From positions 1,922,001 to 1,986,000 of the forward strand of contig NZ_AP012273.1 in assembly GCF_000828615.1 (NCBI RefSeq): a stretch of 64,000 nt of DNA, read 5' to 3'. This document shows positions 34,673 to 43,380 of this stretch, piece after piece. The DNA is from Thiolapillus brandeum. Its GTDB lineage: Bacteria > Pseudomonadota > Gammaproteobacteria > Chromatiales > Chromatiaceae. The notes under the pieces were generated by a model. The model had not been told where the DNA came from. It did no database searches and saw nothing but the letters and a program-made list of their open reading frames with translations. Each line of letters begins with the position of its first letter. Position 1 is the stretch's first letter. Position numbers and translations under genes: made by a program.

Positions 34673-34697
34673 TTTTCCTTTCCCCGGCGGGGTGTCT

Positions 34698-35324
34698 ATG
34701 TGTTCCGACTATCCTTATGCCAAGCTGCAGGCCAGGCTGGAGCTGGCTCATCCCCTCCCCTGGACGGAGAAATGGTCCGCAGAGGAGGATTTTCTGCTGC
34801 TGGTGGCGGAGCATTGCCTGGCGCACAAGCCTTCCAGCATTCTTGAATGCAGCAGCGGCTTGAGCACCCTGGTGCTGGCGCGCTGCTGTCAGCTCAATGG
34901 CCGGGGCCAGGTGATCAGCCTGGAGAACGGTGAGGAGTTCGCCCAGGCCACCCGGGACAACCTGGCGTCTCTTGGGCTGGAGGAACACGCCCGGGTATTG
35001 CATGCGCCCCTGGGTCGCCAGGAGGTCAACGGGCAAGCGTTCGAGTGGTATTCTCCCCCCATGCTCCCCGAACGCATCGACATACTGGTGGTGGACGGCC
35101 CGCCGGGGTTCCTGCAGAAACATTCCCGTTATCCTGCCCTGCCCCTGCTGCGGGAACGGCTGGTAGACGGCTGCCATATCTATCTGGACGACGCGGCGCG
35201 GGAGGATGAAAGAGAAATCGCCGATCTGTGGTGCCAGGAGATTCCGGGCCTGACGCATACCTACCTGGACTACCAGCGCGGTTGCTCGGTATTCGTGCTG
35301 AAAGAAAACACCGGGACTGCCTGA
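34698..35324 (+). CDS. Class I SAM-dependent methyltransferase-like protein
   Basis: 208 residues. The N-terminal part has LECSSGLSTLVLARCC (SAM motif I position, with CSSG in place of a Gly-rich loop), GRGQVISLENGEEFAQATRD (motif II acidic residue) and RIDILVVDGPPGF (motif IV). This is like the Methyltransf_24 / macrocin O-methyltransferase-type fold. Start: ATG 34698 after GGGGTG; a GTG at 34692 is also possible. It begins 25 bp after tRNA-Arg and ends convergently 18 bp from the sulfotransferase-like gene. GC-rich like that cluster. Substrate unknown. Confidence 0.8.
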   Translation: MCSDYPYAKLQARLELAHPLPWTEKWSAEEDFLLLVAEHCLAHKPSSILECSSGLSTLVLARCCQLNGRGQVISLENGEEFAQATRDNLASLGLEEHARVLHAPLGRQEVNGQAFEWYSPPMLPERIDILVVDGPPGFLQKHSRYPALPLLRERLVDGCHIYLDDAAREDEREIADLWCQEIPGLTHTYLDYQRGCSVFVLKENTGTA

Positions 35325-35342
35325 TTCATTGGGAAACCATGC

Positions 35343-35888
35343 TCAGCTTTCAGCGGGCAAAGAAGCATTGTGCCGCACCCGCCACTCGGCCAGGGCCGCG
35401 TCGAGATCACCCCGGGCGCCGATGGCCTGCCAGAAACGGGCAAAGTCTTCGCTGGCCTGCTCCAGCCGCACTTCCCGGCGATGGGTCTTGTCCTTGAGGA
35501 ACAGGCGGATGTTGCTTTCCACGGCATCCACGTAATCCCGGGCCAGTTCCAGAGACGGGACAGCTTCCTCGCCCCCGAGCAGCACACCCTGCCGCCAGGC
35601 CTGCATGATGCCGAAATCGGCGCGCCGGGCGAAGCTGGACGCAGTTTGCTCCCTGTCCCGATACAAATGAACGTAGAAGGCATCATCCGCGTATCTTTCA
35701 TCCAGACGCCCCAGCATCCAGCACAGGCGGTTGTCCGCCTCGATGTGGTCTTCCGGGTAGTCCAGGCGCGCCGTTCCGGTCAGGTGAATGCGTGTCTCGT
35801 GCCCGGCGCTGTAATTTTCCATGTGCTCGCAAGCACGAATGAAGGTGGTGGAGCCGCAGCGCCCGGTATTCAGCACGAAGACATTCAT
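35343..35888 (-). CDS. Short sulfotransferase-like protein
   Basis: 181 residues. The N-terminal MNVFVLNTGRCGSTTFIRAC contains a P-loop-like TGRCGSTTF, the position of the PAPS 5'-phosphosulfate-binding loop in sulfotransferases. FYVHLYRDREQTASSFARRA resembles the 3'-phosphate motif (RDP-like). It is short for the family (usually 250-350), so activity is uncertain. The ATG at 35888 overlaps the stop of the glycosyltransferase-like gene (ATGA), so the two are coupled. Overall third gene of a TPP enzyme - GT-like - sulfotransferase unit. Confidence 0.78.
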   Translation of the reverse strand: MNVFVLNTGRCGSTTFIRACEHMENYSAGHETRIHLTGTARLDYPEDHIEADNRLCWMLGRLDERYADDAFYVHLYRDREQTASSFARRADFGIMQAWRQGVLLGGEEAVPSLELARDYVDAVESNIRLFLKDKTHRREVRLEQASEDFARFWQAIGARGDLDAALAEWRVRHNASLPAES

Positions 35889-37645
35889 GACAGCAGCTGC
35901 CTCCACAGCGCCCGCTCCCGCGGGTAATCCTGGAGGGCGCGGGTCATGCTGTCCAGGCGCCGCCGCCGGTGGGCCGGGGAGGACATGAGACACACACCGG
36001 CGGCACGGTCACCAAAGCTGCGCCGCATGCTGCCCGTGAAACACCGCATCCTGGCCAGGGCGTCCGGGCAGGTCTGCCACCATTGGCCGGGGGCATCCAG
36101 CCATTGTTCCAGGGCCCGGGTCTTGGCCAGAATGTCCTGGCGTTTCTCCGCGTAGCGCAGCGCCATTTCCTGTTCCACGTTTTCCAGCACCTCACGGATG
36201 CTTTCACCGGTCAGGGTGGCGGCGGGATAGCCCTGCTCCGTCAGGCGGATCATGCTGAACAGCATCACGTCGCCATAGTACTGGCGCTCGAATTCACCAC
36301 TGATGTCGGAATACTGTTCCTGGTGTTCGATGCCGGGGCGGAACTCTGAACGCCCGGCTTCGGTCACGGTGCGCTTGTGCAGCATGGGCAGGTTGGCAGA
36401 GACGAACCCCGCCCCCAGCTCGGCAGCAGCGATACGCCCCAGCACAGGCCCGGCCATGCGCAGCTTGAGGGCGGCAAAGGGAATGAAGTATTCCAGCCCG
36501 GCACGGTTGAATACGTAGTTGCCCGTGTACACGGTGCGGGCGGGCGCCCGGGTCTGCGCCAGGGGCTGAAACTCGTAAGCGGTCTGGCGGGTGATGTGCT
36601 CACCGTCGAAAAAGCCATTGAGGCGCCCGGCATAGGCCTCCAGGCAGCGCCGGTGATCATGCGCGCCGGACAGGGGGCAGCGGTAATCGAAGTGATGCTG
36701 CCCGCCCTTGAAGCCGAACAGGTCCGCCATGTCGTGATAGGCGGCGTCATCCGCCCTTTCCTGTTGCCGGGGGTGGAAACCGCAGGGCGCGTCCGCATCC
36801 GCATCCGCCAGGGCCGTCATGAAGGCCAGCACGTCGTCCAGGAAGTTGGAGGCCATGACCGCCGGTGACACGGGGGGATCCCCCACCACCTTGCCGGTGA
36901 ACAGGGTCACCGCCTGGCGGGTGAAAAGCCGGTCTAGGTGGAACAGGTAGTTCAGGGCATAATCATCACCGGCGCGAAACTCCTGGTCGCTGTCCACGAA
37001 CCAGTACAGGGCTTGTTTCTCCGCAGCCTCGCCGCGGATCAGCTCCAGGTAACTGATGTTGCGCATGTTGGACGCGCCCTTGTGCCAGAAGCGGCGGGCG
37101 TCCTGTTCCCCCAGCACGCCTTTGAGGGCCTGGCGATGGCCGGGTTCCAGCTCCGCCAGCCTCGCCAACTGTTCCGCCTGGCCGAAATAGCGGCCATCCA
37201 GTCCCCGGGCGCGGAACCCGGCAAGCGTCTCCTGGTGTTCACGGATGTTGTCCGGGTCGCCTGAATCATCCGCCACCAGCACACTGAGCCTGCCCCAGGG
37301 AAAAACCTGGCGCAGGGTGGCCAGGCTTTCCAGGCAGCTGTGCAGATGGCGGGGCCGGTCCGCCACGGGGATCACCACCACGAATTCATGGCGGGGATCA
37401 TTTTCCCTCGCCTTCAGCCAGTCATCCACTTCCCGGACCACCGCCTGGTATTGCGCCAGCAACCGCTGGTCCAGATGCCCCTCCCGCCACATGGCGGCTT
37501 CGAGAAGCGGAAACACCTGGTCGCAGATGGCCAGCAGAGAAGAGGCATGGGGGTTTTCACCAAAGGCCGCGAGCAGATGGTCAACGCCGGAATCCTCCAG
37601 GGAAGCAATGCAGGTGGACAACAGGGGAAGCTGGCCAGGGTTCAA
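35885..37645 (-). CDS. Large GT-A-type glycosyltransferase-like protein
   Basis: 586 residues. Residues about 85-150 show a GT2-like start (EFVVVIPVADRPRHLHSCLE, SVLVADDSGDPDN) and about 215-225 a DxD-like YWFVDSDQEFR. The N-terminal about 85 residues and the C-terminal about 200 are helical and not recognised; no membrane segment is seen. The acceptor is unknown. It starts eight bases after the TPP-enzyme stop and overlaps the sulfotransferase-like gene, so the three are probably translated together. High GC. Confidence 0.75.
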   Translation of the reverse strand: MNPGQLPLLSTCIASLEDSGVDHLLAAFGENPHASSLLAICDQVFPLLEAAMWREGHLDQRLLAQYQAVVREVDDWLKARENDPRHEFVVVIPVADRPRHLHSCLESLATLRQVFPWGRLSVLVADDSGDPDNIREHQETLAGFRARGLDGRYFGQAEQLARLAELEPGHRQALKGVLGEQDARRFWHKGASNMRNISYLELIRGEAAEKQALYWFVDSDQEFRAGDDYALNYLFHLDRLFTRQAVTLFTGKVVGDPPVSPAVMASNFLDDVLAFMTALADADADAPCGFHPRQQERADDAAYHDMADLFGFKGGQHHFDYRCPLSGAHDHRRCLEAYAGRLNGFFDGEHITRQTAYEFQPLAQTRAPARTVYTGNYVFNRAGLEYFIPFAALKLRMAGPVLGRIAAAELGAGFVSANLPMLHKRTVTEAGRSEFRPGIEHQEQYSDISGEFERQYYGDVMLFSMIRLTEQGYPAATLTGESIREVLENVEQEMALRYAEKRQDILAKTRALEQWLDAPGQWWQTCPDALARMRCFTGSMRRSFGDRAAGVCLMSSPAHRRRRLDSMTRALQDYPRERALWRQLLS

Positions 37646-37653
37646 GGCAGGTC

Positions 37654-39312
37654 TCAGCGGCGCGAGGAGTAATTGGGGAAGCTGTTGCGGTCGATGGGCA
37701 TTTCAATGAGATTGATGCCCCGCACCAGATCCGTTTCCCGGAACAGTTGTTCCACGGCGGCTTCCGTGTCCACGAAAACATGGTTGATGCCGAAGCTGTC
37801 CGCCAGTTTGGCGTAATCCGGGTTGATGAAGTCGCAATCGATGAAGCGCTGCTCGTACTGCTGGTGCTGGTTCTTGCGGATCAGCCCCATGGTGGCGTTG
37901 TTGAACAGCAGGATATTGAGGGGCCGGTGGTAATTCACCGCGGTCATGATCTCCATGCAGCACATCTGAAAGCCGCCATCGCCCAGCACCGCAAAACAGG
38001 GGGCCGGTTCGTGGAACTGCGCGCCAATGGCGGCGGGGATGGCATGTCCCAGGGAGGAAATGCCGGAGTTGGGATAGTAGCGCGCCCGGCTGGAGACCCG
38101 GTAGAAATTCTGGGCGAAGATGATGTTGTCATCGAAGACCACGGCATCGTCGGCAAAGTGCTGTTCCAGTTCCCGAAAGAACTTCTCCACCAGAGCGAAG
38201 CCCGACTGGAAGACTTCATAGCCACGCCCGGAATCGCCGCCCTCTCCGGCCTCCAGGCCCGGCTCACCGGCCTGAGCCACGCCCCGGGTCTCCAGGTGGC
38301 GCAACACGTCATCGAGTATCTTGCGAACATCGCCCTGAATGGCCAGGTCCGCCTTGAAGACTTTCTCCAGCTGTTCGGGATTGACATCGATCTGAATGAC
38401 CTTGCGACCGTTGAGCAGTTCCCGGTCCCAGACATAGCTGGTGCGCTCATTGAAGGCCGCCCCCAGCACCATCACCAGATCCGCCTGTTCCACGATATGC
38501 CGGTAGGCCTTGCCACTGGAGGACACACCCAGGCTGCCCAAGGAAAGACCAGAGGATTCATCCACCACGCCCTTGGCCTTGAGACTGGAGGCCACGGGAA
38601 TGTTCAGCCAGCGGCTCAGGCGCCCCAGCGGCTCCTGGGCGTCGGCGCGCAGACAACCATAGCCGGCCACGATGACCGGGTGGCGCGCTTTCAGCAGCAT
38701 GTCCACGATGTCTTCGGCGTTGGCGCAGGACGGCTCGTGAGTCTGCACGTGGGCCCGTGTCATCACATCTTCCAGCACGGCCTCGTCCACCTTCTCTTTC
38801 TGCACATTGAAAGGCAGACTGAGAAGCACCGGGCCGGGATTGTCCGCCAGGAGGATGCGCGAGGCGCGGTTGAGCACATTGCCCAGGTAATCCGTGCGCT
38901 CCACAATGCGGTTGTAGCGGGTAATGCCCTGGAACAGGGCGATCTGGTCGATGCTGCCCCCTTCCCCGGAGCTTTCCTGCAGGCCCCCGCGGCCAAAGAT
39001 ATGGGTGGAGGTCTCGCCGGTAATGGCCAGCACCGGCTGCCGGTCGGCATAGGCATTGGCAATACCCGTCACCAGGTTGGTGGCACCGGGACCGGCAGTG
39101 GTGATGCAGGCGCCTATCCCTCCGGACGCCCGGGCATATCCTCCGGCCATGAAGGAAGCGCCCTGCTCATGCTTGGCAAGCACGCTTTGGATATCCGAAT
39201 CGTACAGGGCGTCGTACACCGGCAGGATGTGCGCCCCCGGCATGCCGAAAATATGGCGGATACCCAGGCGCTCCATGTAGCTTACGATGAGCTCGGCAAC
39301 GGTTGATGTCAT
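37654..39312 (-). CDS. Thiamine pyrophosphate-dependent enzyme, acetolactate synthase-like
   Basis: 552 residues in the three-domain AHAS/POX plan. The N-terminal catalytic Glu is in AKHEQGASFMAGGYAR; the central domain has VMVLGAAFNERTSYVWD; the TPP/Mg motif is GDGGFQMCCMEIMTAVNYHR ending in FNN. An upstream in-frame extension of 16 residues is not family-like, so ATG 39312 is used. There is no small AHAS subunit, and the neighbours are a glycosyltransferase-like and a sulfotransferase-like gene, so a role in branched-chain amino acid synthesis is doubtful; decarboxylation of another 2-oxo acid is equally possible. Confidence 0.85.
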   Translation of the reverse strand: MTSTVAELIVSYMERLGIRHIFGMPGAHILPVYDALYDSDIQSVLAKHEQGASFMAGGYARASGGIGACITTAGPGATNLVTGIANAYADRQPVLAITGETSTHIFGRGGLQESSGEGGSIDQIALFQGITRYNRIVERTDYLGNVLNRASRILLADNPGPVLLSLPFNVQKEKVDEAVLEDVMTRAHVQTHEPSCANAEDIVDMLLKARHPVIVAGYGCLRADAQEPLGRLSRWLNIPVASSLKAKGVVDESSGLSLGSLGVSSSGKAYRHIVEQADLVMVLGAAFNERTSYVWDRELLNGRKVIQIDVNPEQLEKVFKADLAIQGDVRKILDDVLRHLETRGVAQAGEPGLEAGEGGDSGRGYEVFQSGFALVEKFFRELEQHFADDAVVFDDNIIFAQNFYRVSSRARYYPNSGISSLGHAIPAAIGAQFHEPAPCFAVLGDGGFQMCCMEIMTAVNYHRPLNILLFNNATMGLIRKNQHQQYEQRFIDCDFINPDYAKLADSFGINHVFVDTEAAVEQLFRETDLVRGINLIEMPIDRNSFPNYSSRR

Positions 39313-39439
39313 GCGGGCGGTACACCGGCTTGAGATGATTCCTGCGCACGATACTAGCATATACCGGCATTATCAATCTGGAAGCGCCCACCCTTTGCGG
39401 GGTATCATTCAGGTTTGATTCTCTGGGCCTGGAGTTCAC

Positions 39440-39877
39440 ATGCGCACACCCCTGATCATTCTCTCCCTCAGTCTGCTATCCGGCCTCGCCCTGGCTGCCC
39501 CCGGCTGGCAGGAATGCCGACAGCTACCAGGCAATGCCGAGCGCCTTGCCTGCTATGACGACTATGCGGCCATGCTGGAGAAAAAGAACGCACCACCCAC
39601 CCAAGAGGAACAGAAAGCCGCCTTTGGCCTGCCGAAAACCTCTCCCGCCGATACGGTACAAGGCGTACAGGCCGGTATCCGAAAGATCGAGAAAACTTCC
39701 CGGGGGCAACGCATCCTGTACCTGGACAACGACCAGGTCTGGCGCCAGGTGGGGAACAGTTCCCAGCCGCGTCTGAAATCCGGCGACACCATCACCATCG
39801 AGCGTGGCGCCCTGGGCTCCTTTGTACTGCGGCAAACAAACAGCAACCGCAGCATGCGCGTGAAGCGGCTACGCTGA
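39440..39877 (+). CDS. Periplasmic protein of unknown function
   Basis: 145 residues with a clear signal peptide (RTPLIILSLSLLSGLALAAP, cleavage likely after ALA). The mature part has WQECRQLPGNAERLACYDDY, a Cys-x-RLACYD pattern common in small gammaproteobacterial periplasmic proteins, and a beta-rich C-terminal half (KSGDTITIERGALGSFVLRQ) like an OB or SH3 fold. GGAG six bases before the ATG. Its stop overlaps the next start (TGATG). Confidence 0.8.
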   Translation: MRTPLIILSLSLLSGLALAAPGWQECRQLPGNAERLACYDDYAAMLEKKNAPPTQEEQKAAFGLPKTSPADTVQGVQAGIRKIEKTSRGQRILYLDNDQVWRQVGNSSQPRLKSGDTITIERGALGSFVLRQTNSNRSMRVKRLR

Positions 39878-40278
39878 TGGGTGGCTGCTGCACGACGCCC
39901 GCGACCGCAAAACACCCCTGCCCCCATTGCGGCCAGCCGGGAAACAGCGTGGATGAGCGTACTCTGCTGCACCACCTCAAGGCCCCCTGGGACTGGATGC
40001 CCCAAGACGCCTGGTTCTGCGAAAATCCGAATTGCGGCGCCATCTATTTCCTCGCCGATGGAAACATTCTGGAACAGGCGGATCTGCGCACACCGGTGGG
40101 GATCAAGAACCCCGGCGAAGACGCTCTGCTCTGCTATTGTTTCGGCATCGACAGAAAAACCCTTGCGGCCCGCCCCGCCCTGAAAGACTTCGTCATCGAG
40201 CGCACCCGGAACAGCCAGTGCGACTGCGCGATCCGTAATCCCTCGGGGCGTTGTTGTCTCAAGGACTTTCCCCGCTGA
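39877..40278 (+). CDS. CopZ-type Zn/[2Fe-2S]-binding protein (N-terminal CopZ domain)
   Basis: 133 residues with about eleven Cys. CPHCG and CENPNCG form a likely zinc site; CYCFGIDRKTLAA plus CDCAIRNPSGRCCLKDF matches the Cys pattern of the [2Fe-2S]-binding N-terminal domain of Archaeoglobus CopZ-type proteins. The C-terminal heavy-metal (HMA) domain of CopZ is absent. Cytoplasmic metal or electron handling is inferred only from this similarity. Coupled to the upstream periplasmic gene by TGATG. Confidence 0.78.
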   Translation: MGGCCTTPATAKHPCPHCGQPGNSVDERTLLHHLKAPWDWMPQDAWFCENPNCGAIYFLADGNILEQADLRTPVGIKNPGEDALLCYCFGIDRKTLAARPALKDFVIERTRNSQCDCAIRNPSGRCCLKDFPR

Positions 40279-40281
40279 CCC

Positions 40282-40767
40282 ATGCATATCCGTCCCGCAA
40301 CTGCCGACGACCTGCAGGCCGTAGAGGTGCTTTCCAACGCCGTGAACCGGGATCACCACCAGGCCCTTCCCAAGCTGTTCCTGAACCCGGAAGACATACC
40401 GGATTCACGGCAATTCTGGTCAGATCGTCTTTCGGGAGATGATCGGCTGTTCCTGGTGGCGGAAACTGCGGAAGGTATCGTGGGCTTTACTACAGCTAGA
40501 ATCTCGGAAAACCACCGCATCCCTTATTTGACCTCGGCCCCCATCTGCCGCATCGGCACCATCTGCGTGGCAGAACACCGGCGTAGCCAGGGCATTGGCA
40601 CAAAGTTGATGGCAGCTACCGAGGCCTGGGCAACCACACTTGGCGCCACAGAAATCCACCTGACGGTCATGGACTTCAACCGGGGCGCCCTGTCCTTCTA
40701 TGAAAAAAACGGCTACGGAACCCTGTCCCGGGTCATGGCCAAGCCCCTGGACAAAAACAAGGCATAG
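40282..40767 (+). CDS. GNAT-family N-acetyltransferase
   Basis: 161 residues with the GNAT layout: HIRPATADDLQAVEVL at the start, GTICVAEHRRSQGIGTKLMA containing the RxxGxG/A acetyl-CoA loop (RRSQGIG), and NRGALSFYEKNGY near the end. The substrate is not predictable. It starts three bases after the CopZ-like gene and is probably in the same transcript. Confidence 0.88.
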   Translation: MHIRPATADDLQAVEVLSNAVNRDHHQALPKLFLNPEDIPDSRQFWSDRLSGDDRLFLVAETAEGIVGFTTARISENHRIPYLTSAPICRIGTICVAEHRRSQGIGTKLMAATEAWATTLGATEIHLTVMDFNRGALSFYEKNGYGTLSRVMAKPLDKNKA

Positions 40768-40865
40768 TCAAGGCTTTACAGATGTCCCTCAAGGCGGCAT
40801 GGGTGCCATTGAAGCGCTCAGCAAGCCGGGAGATCACCGGCGATACTCAAGTCTGAAAGGTCTGA

Positions 40866-41795
40866 TCAGAACCAGGGCAACGGCCGGGAAACCCGCCAGA
40901 AACGGTGCCTGCAGGCGGGTTTCCAGTGCCAGCTGTATCCGTCGCAGGAATACAGCAGGATTTGCCCATGCTTCATCAGACTGCCCAGCAGTGCTTCCAG
41001 CTCCTGGCGGGCCGCCAGCCAGGCAGAGAGATCCTGTTCCAGCAGGGCCTGCTGAATGGCCGTAAACAGGGTGAGTTCCCCTGCCCTTGCCTCCTCCGCC
41101 CGGGCTTGCAGCCCCCGCAACAGGCAGTGCCCGCCCCGCACCACGGCGGGCGCAACGGGGCGTTGCCGGGGCAGCCGCCCGGCGCCATCGAACCAGAGAC
41201 CATTGACGGGTAACCGCCCTGCCTGCTCCCGGGCCTGGTTCACCGGCGACTGGAAGAACAGCATCTGAGTCTCGTTGATCACCGATAGCCAGAAGCGCCC
41301 CTGCACCGCGTCCGGCAGGAAACCGGCCAGGCTGCGGCCCGCCACCTGGTCCAGGGGCGCCAGCCTCACCGGCGGCAGTTCATCTGCCATCAGGTACCAG
41401 TGATGAGGATGAACCACTTCCAGGGCCAGGCCATCCGGGGAAAAATGGGCATTGAATTCCCCGGCGAGCTGCCGGGCTTCCTCCATGTCCAGCCGGGAGG
41501 CATCCAGGGGAAACAGCAGCACCCGGTCCCGGTCCGCACGCAGGTGTACCGGGTGTGCCCGCAATACACCGGATTCGGGCAGTTTTCCGGTCTCCGCCAG
41601 GTAGCAGAAGGGAGCAGCGCCCTGGCCGGGTTCCAGCCCGAAGGCGCGCATGAGGAGATCTTCCAGGCCACCCTCGATCTGCCCGGCATCAGCCCGGGCG
41701 ATAAAACGCTCCAGCAGGGGATGGCGGGGAATCTCCTGCCCGGCATCACCGGGGGGCGCTTCCCGCAAGCCGGGCACCAGCAGCTGATGGGTCAT
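40866..41795 (-). CDS. COG4255-type protein, often named phosphoglycerate mutase; function uncertain
   Basis: 309 residues. NGLWFDGAGRLPRQRP (near NSLWxWGxGxLP in relatives) and QGRFWLSVINETQMLFFQSP are the recognisable parts of a conserved gammaproteobacterial/betaproteobacterial family that databases sometimes label cofactor-independent phosphoglycerate mutase. The metal-binding motifs of the alkaline-phosphatase superfamily are not evident. It lies eight bases after thrC on the same strand. No thrB (homoserine kinase) is found in the hom-thrC block. The role is open. Confidence 0.65.
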   Translation of the reverse strand: MTHQLLVPGLREAPPGDAGQEIPRHPLLERFIARADAGQIEGGLEDLLMRAFGLEPGQGAAPFCYLAETGKLPESGVLRAHPVHLRADRDRVLLFPLDASRLDMEEARQLAGEFNAHFSPDGLALEVVHPHHWYLMADELPPVRLAPLDQVAGRSLAGFLPDAVQGRFWLSVINETQMLFFQSPVNQAREQAGRLPVNGLWFDGAGRLPRQRPVAPAVVRGGHCLLRGLQARAEEARAGELTLFTAIQQALLEQDLSAWLAARQELEALLGSLMKHGQILLYSCDGYSWHWKPACRHRFWRVSRPLPWF

Positions 41796-41803
41796 GCCGG
41801 AAT

Positions 41804-43273
41804 CTAAAGAAATGCCAGAACTTCCCTTTCGATATCTTCCTTGTCCACCAGGGTCTGCTGCACGATGGGCTTGTCGAACAGTTCATTGATACGCGCCGGA
41901 ATCGGGGTATGGGCGAGCCGGGCAATGGTTTTCAGGGCATCGATATCATGAGCATCGGTTTCCCCGGTCAGGGCATTGGCGATGGTGGGGGAAAACTTGG
42001 TCCATTCCGCCGTGGAATAGACAATGGCGTGCAGGGCCTGGTTGCAACAACGGGCATGGGCTTTCATGCAGGTCGCGGTGTGGGGATCCATCAGGTAACC
42101 CTGCTCGAAGTAATCCTTGATATAGGCCTTGCCCTCCTCGTCCGTACAGAAATCAGCGCAGAACAGGGACTGCATGGCTTTCTGTTCATCCGCCGTCAAC
42201 TGGTAGTGCTGCTCCTCGTCCAGCTGCCGCATGAGTTCCCGGGTGCGTTCAGCGCCGAACAAATGGAACAGTACGCGCTCCACGTTGGAGGACTTGAGAA
42301 TATCCATGGCCGGTGAGCTGGTGCCTATGAGCTGGCGCTGGCGCAGGTCATAGGCGCCGGTATTGATCAGGTCCGTGAGGACGTTATTGGCATTGGAAGC
42401 AATGACGATCTTTTCCACCGGCAGGCCCATTTGCCAGGCATAGTAGCCGCCCAGGGCGTTGCCGAAGTTGCCGCTGGGCACCACCAGGTTGACCTTCTCC
42501 CCCAGGGAGATATGCCCCTTGCGCACCAGCTCGAGATAACTGTGAATGTGATAGACGAGCTGGAAGATGATGCGCCCGAAGTTCACGGAGTTGGCGGCGG
42601 ACAGCTGGGTGTGCTTTTCCACCAGAGTGGCACGAAACACGTCGGAACCCAGAAGGCGTTTGAGGGCGGCCTGGGCATCATCGAAATTGCCGTGGATACC
42701 GATGACCTTGAGGTTGTCGGCATTTTCGGTGACCATCTGCAGACGCTGCACATCGGAGGTGCCGCCATCAGGATACAGGCAGGCCACCTTGATGTTGGGC
42801 TTGTTGCGGAAGGTGTCCAGGGCGGCGGGGCCGGTATCGCCGCTGGTCGCCGCCATGATCAGATAGTGTTCGTTCCTGGCCTGGGCCAAACCGGAAAGGA
42901 TCACGCCGAAAGGCTGCAGGGCCATATCCTTGAAGGCCCGGGTGGGGCCATGATAGAGCTCGCTGACGTGCAGCCTCTCGGCCACCGGCACCACGGGAAC
43001 GGGATTGGTCGGATCATCGAAACCGTCATAGGTGACCAGGGCGGATTCCACCAGGGCTTCCGGCAAGTCCACCTGGAAAGCCGCGAGCACGGCCCGCGCC
43101 AAGCTCTTGTAGTCCTTCTGGAGTTGTTCCGCCAGAAAATCATCCGCCAGCCGGGGAATCTGTTCCGGCGCATAGATGCCGCCAAAAGAAGACATGGGAC
43201 TGAGGATGGCCTGGGAAAAGCTCACGGAGACGGGCTTGCTGCCGTCGTTACCCCGGGTTTCTATGAAGTTCAT
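41804..43273 (-). CDS. thrC: Threonine synthase
   Basis: PLP enzyme turning O-phosphohomoserine into threonine. 489 residues, the long (class II) form. The PLP Lys lies in HGPTRAFKDMALQPFG; AATSGDTGPAALDTFRNKPN and VVPSGNFGNALGGYY are the phosphate-binding and catalytic loops. The ATG 43273 (MNFIETRGNDGSKPVSVSFS) is chosen; an in-frame extension upstream is not family-like. 107 bp after hom on the same strand. Confidence 0.96.
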   Translation of the reverse strand: MNFIETRGNDGSKPVSVSFSQAILSPMSSFGGIYAPEQIPRLADDFLAEQLQKDYKSLARAVLAAFQVDLPEALVESALVTYDGFDDPTNPVPVVPVAERLHVSELYHGPTRAFKDMALQPFGVILSGLAQARNEHYLIMAATSGDTGPAALDTFRNKPNIKVACLYPDGGTSDVQRLQMVTENADNLKVIGIHGNFDDAQAALKRLLGSDVFRATLVEKHTQLSAANSVNFGRIIFQLVYHIHSYLELVRKGHISLGEKVNLVVPSGNFGNALGGYYAWQMGLPVEKIVIASNANNVLTDLINTGAYDLRQRQLIGTSSPAMDILKSSNVERVLFHLFGAERTRELMRQLDEEQHYQLTADEQKAMQSLFCADFCTDEEGKAYIKDYFEQGYLMDPHTATCMKAHARCCNQALHAIVYSTAEWTKFSPTIANALTGETDAHDIDALKTIARLAHTPIPARINELFDKPIVQQTLVDKEDIEREVLAFL

Positions 43274-43380
43274 GATATCTGGATACAGGAAATTGGAATA
43301 TGGGTGGATTATACCCTGCTTCCACACCGGGAGGCGCAGGCGCAACCGCAATCAATCAGCGGCTGCGCCGGGGAACAGCA

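Noticed and set aside
34188-35258. 356-codon minus-strand frame spanning tRNA-Arg
   Set aside because: It runs through the tRNA gene and antisense through the methyltransferase; translation is Gln/Arg-rich without motifs.
37747-39306. 519-codon open frame on the plus strand
   Set aside because: Antisense to the TPP-enzyme gene; the product has no domain pattern and the minus strand encodes conserved motifs.
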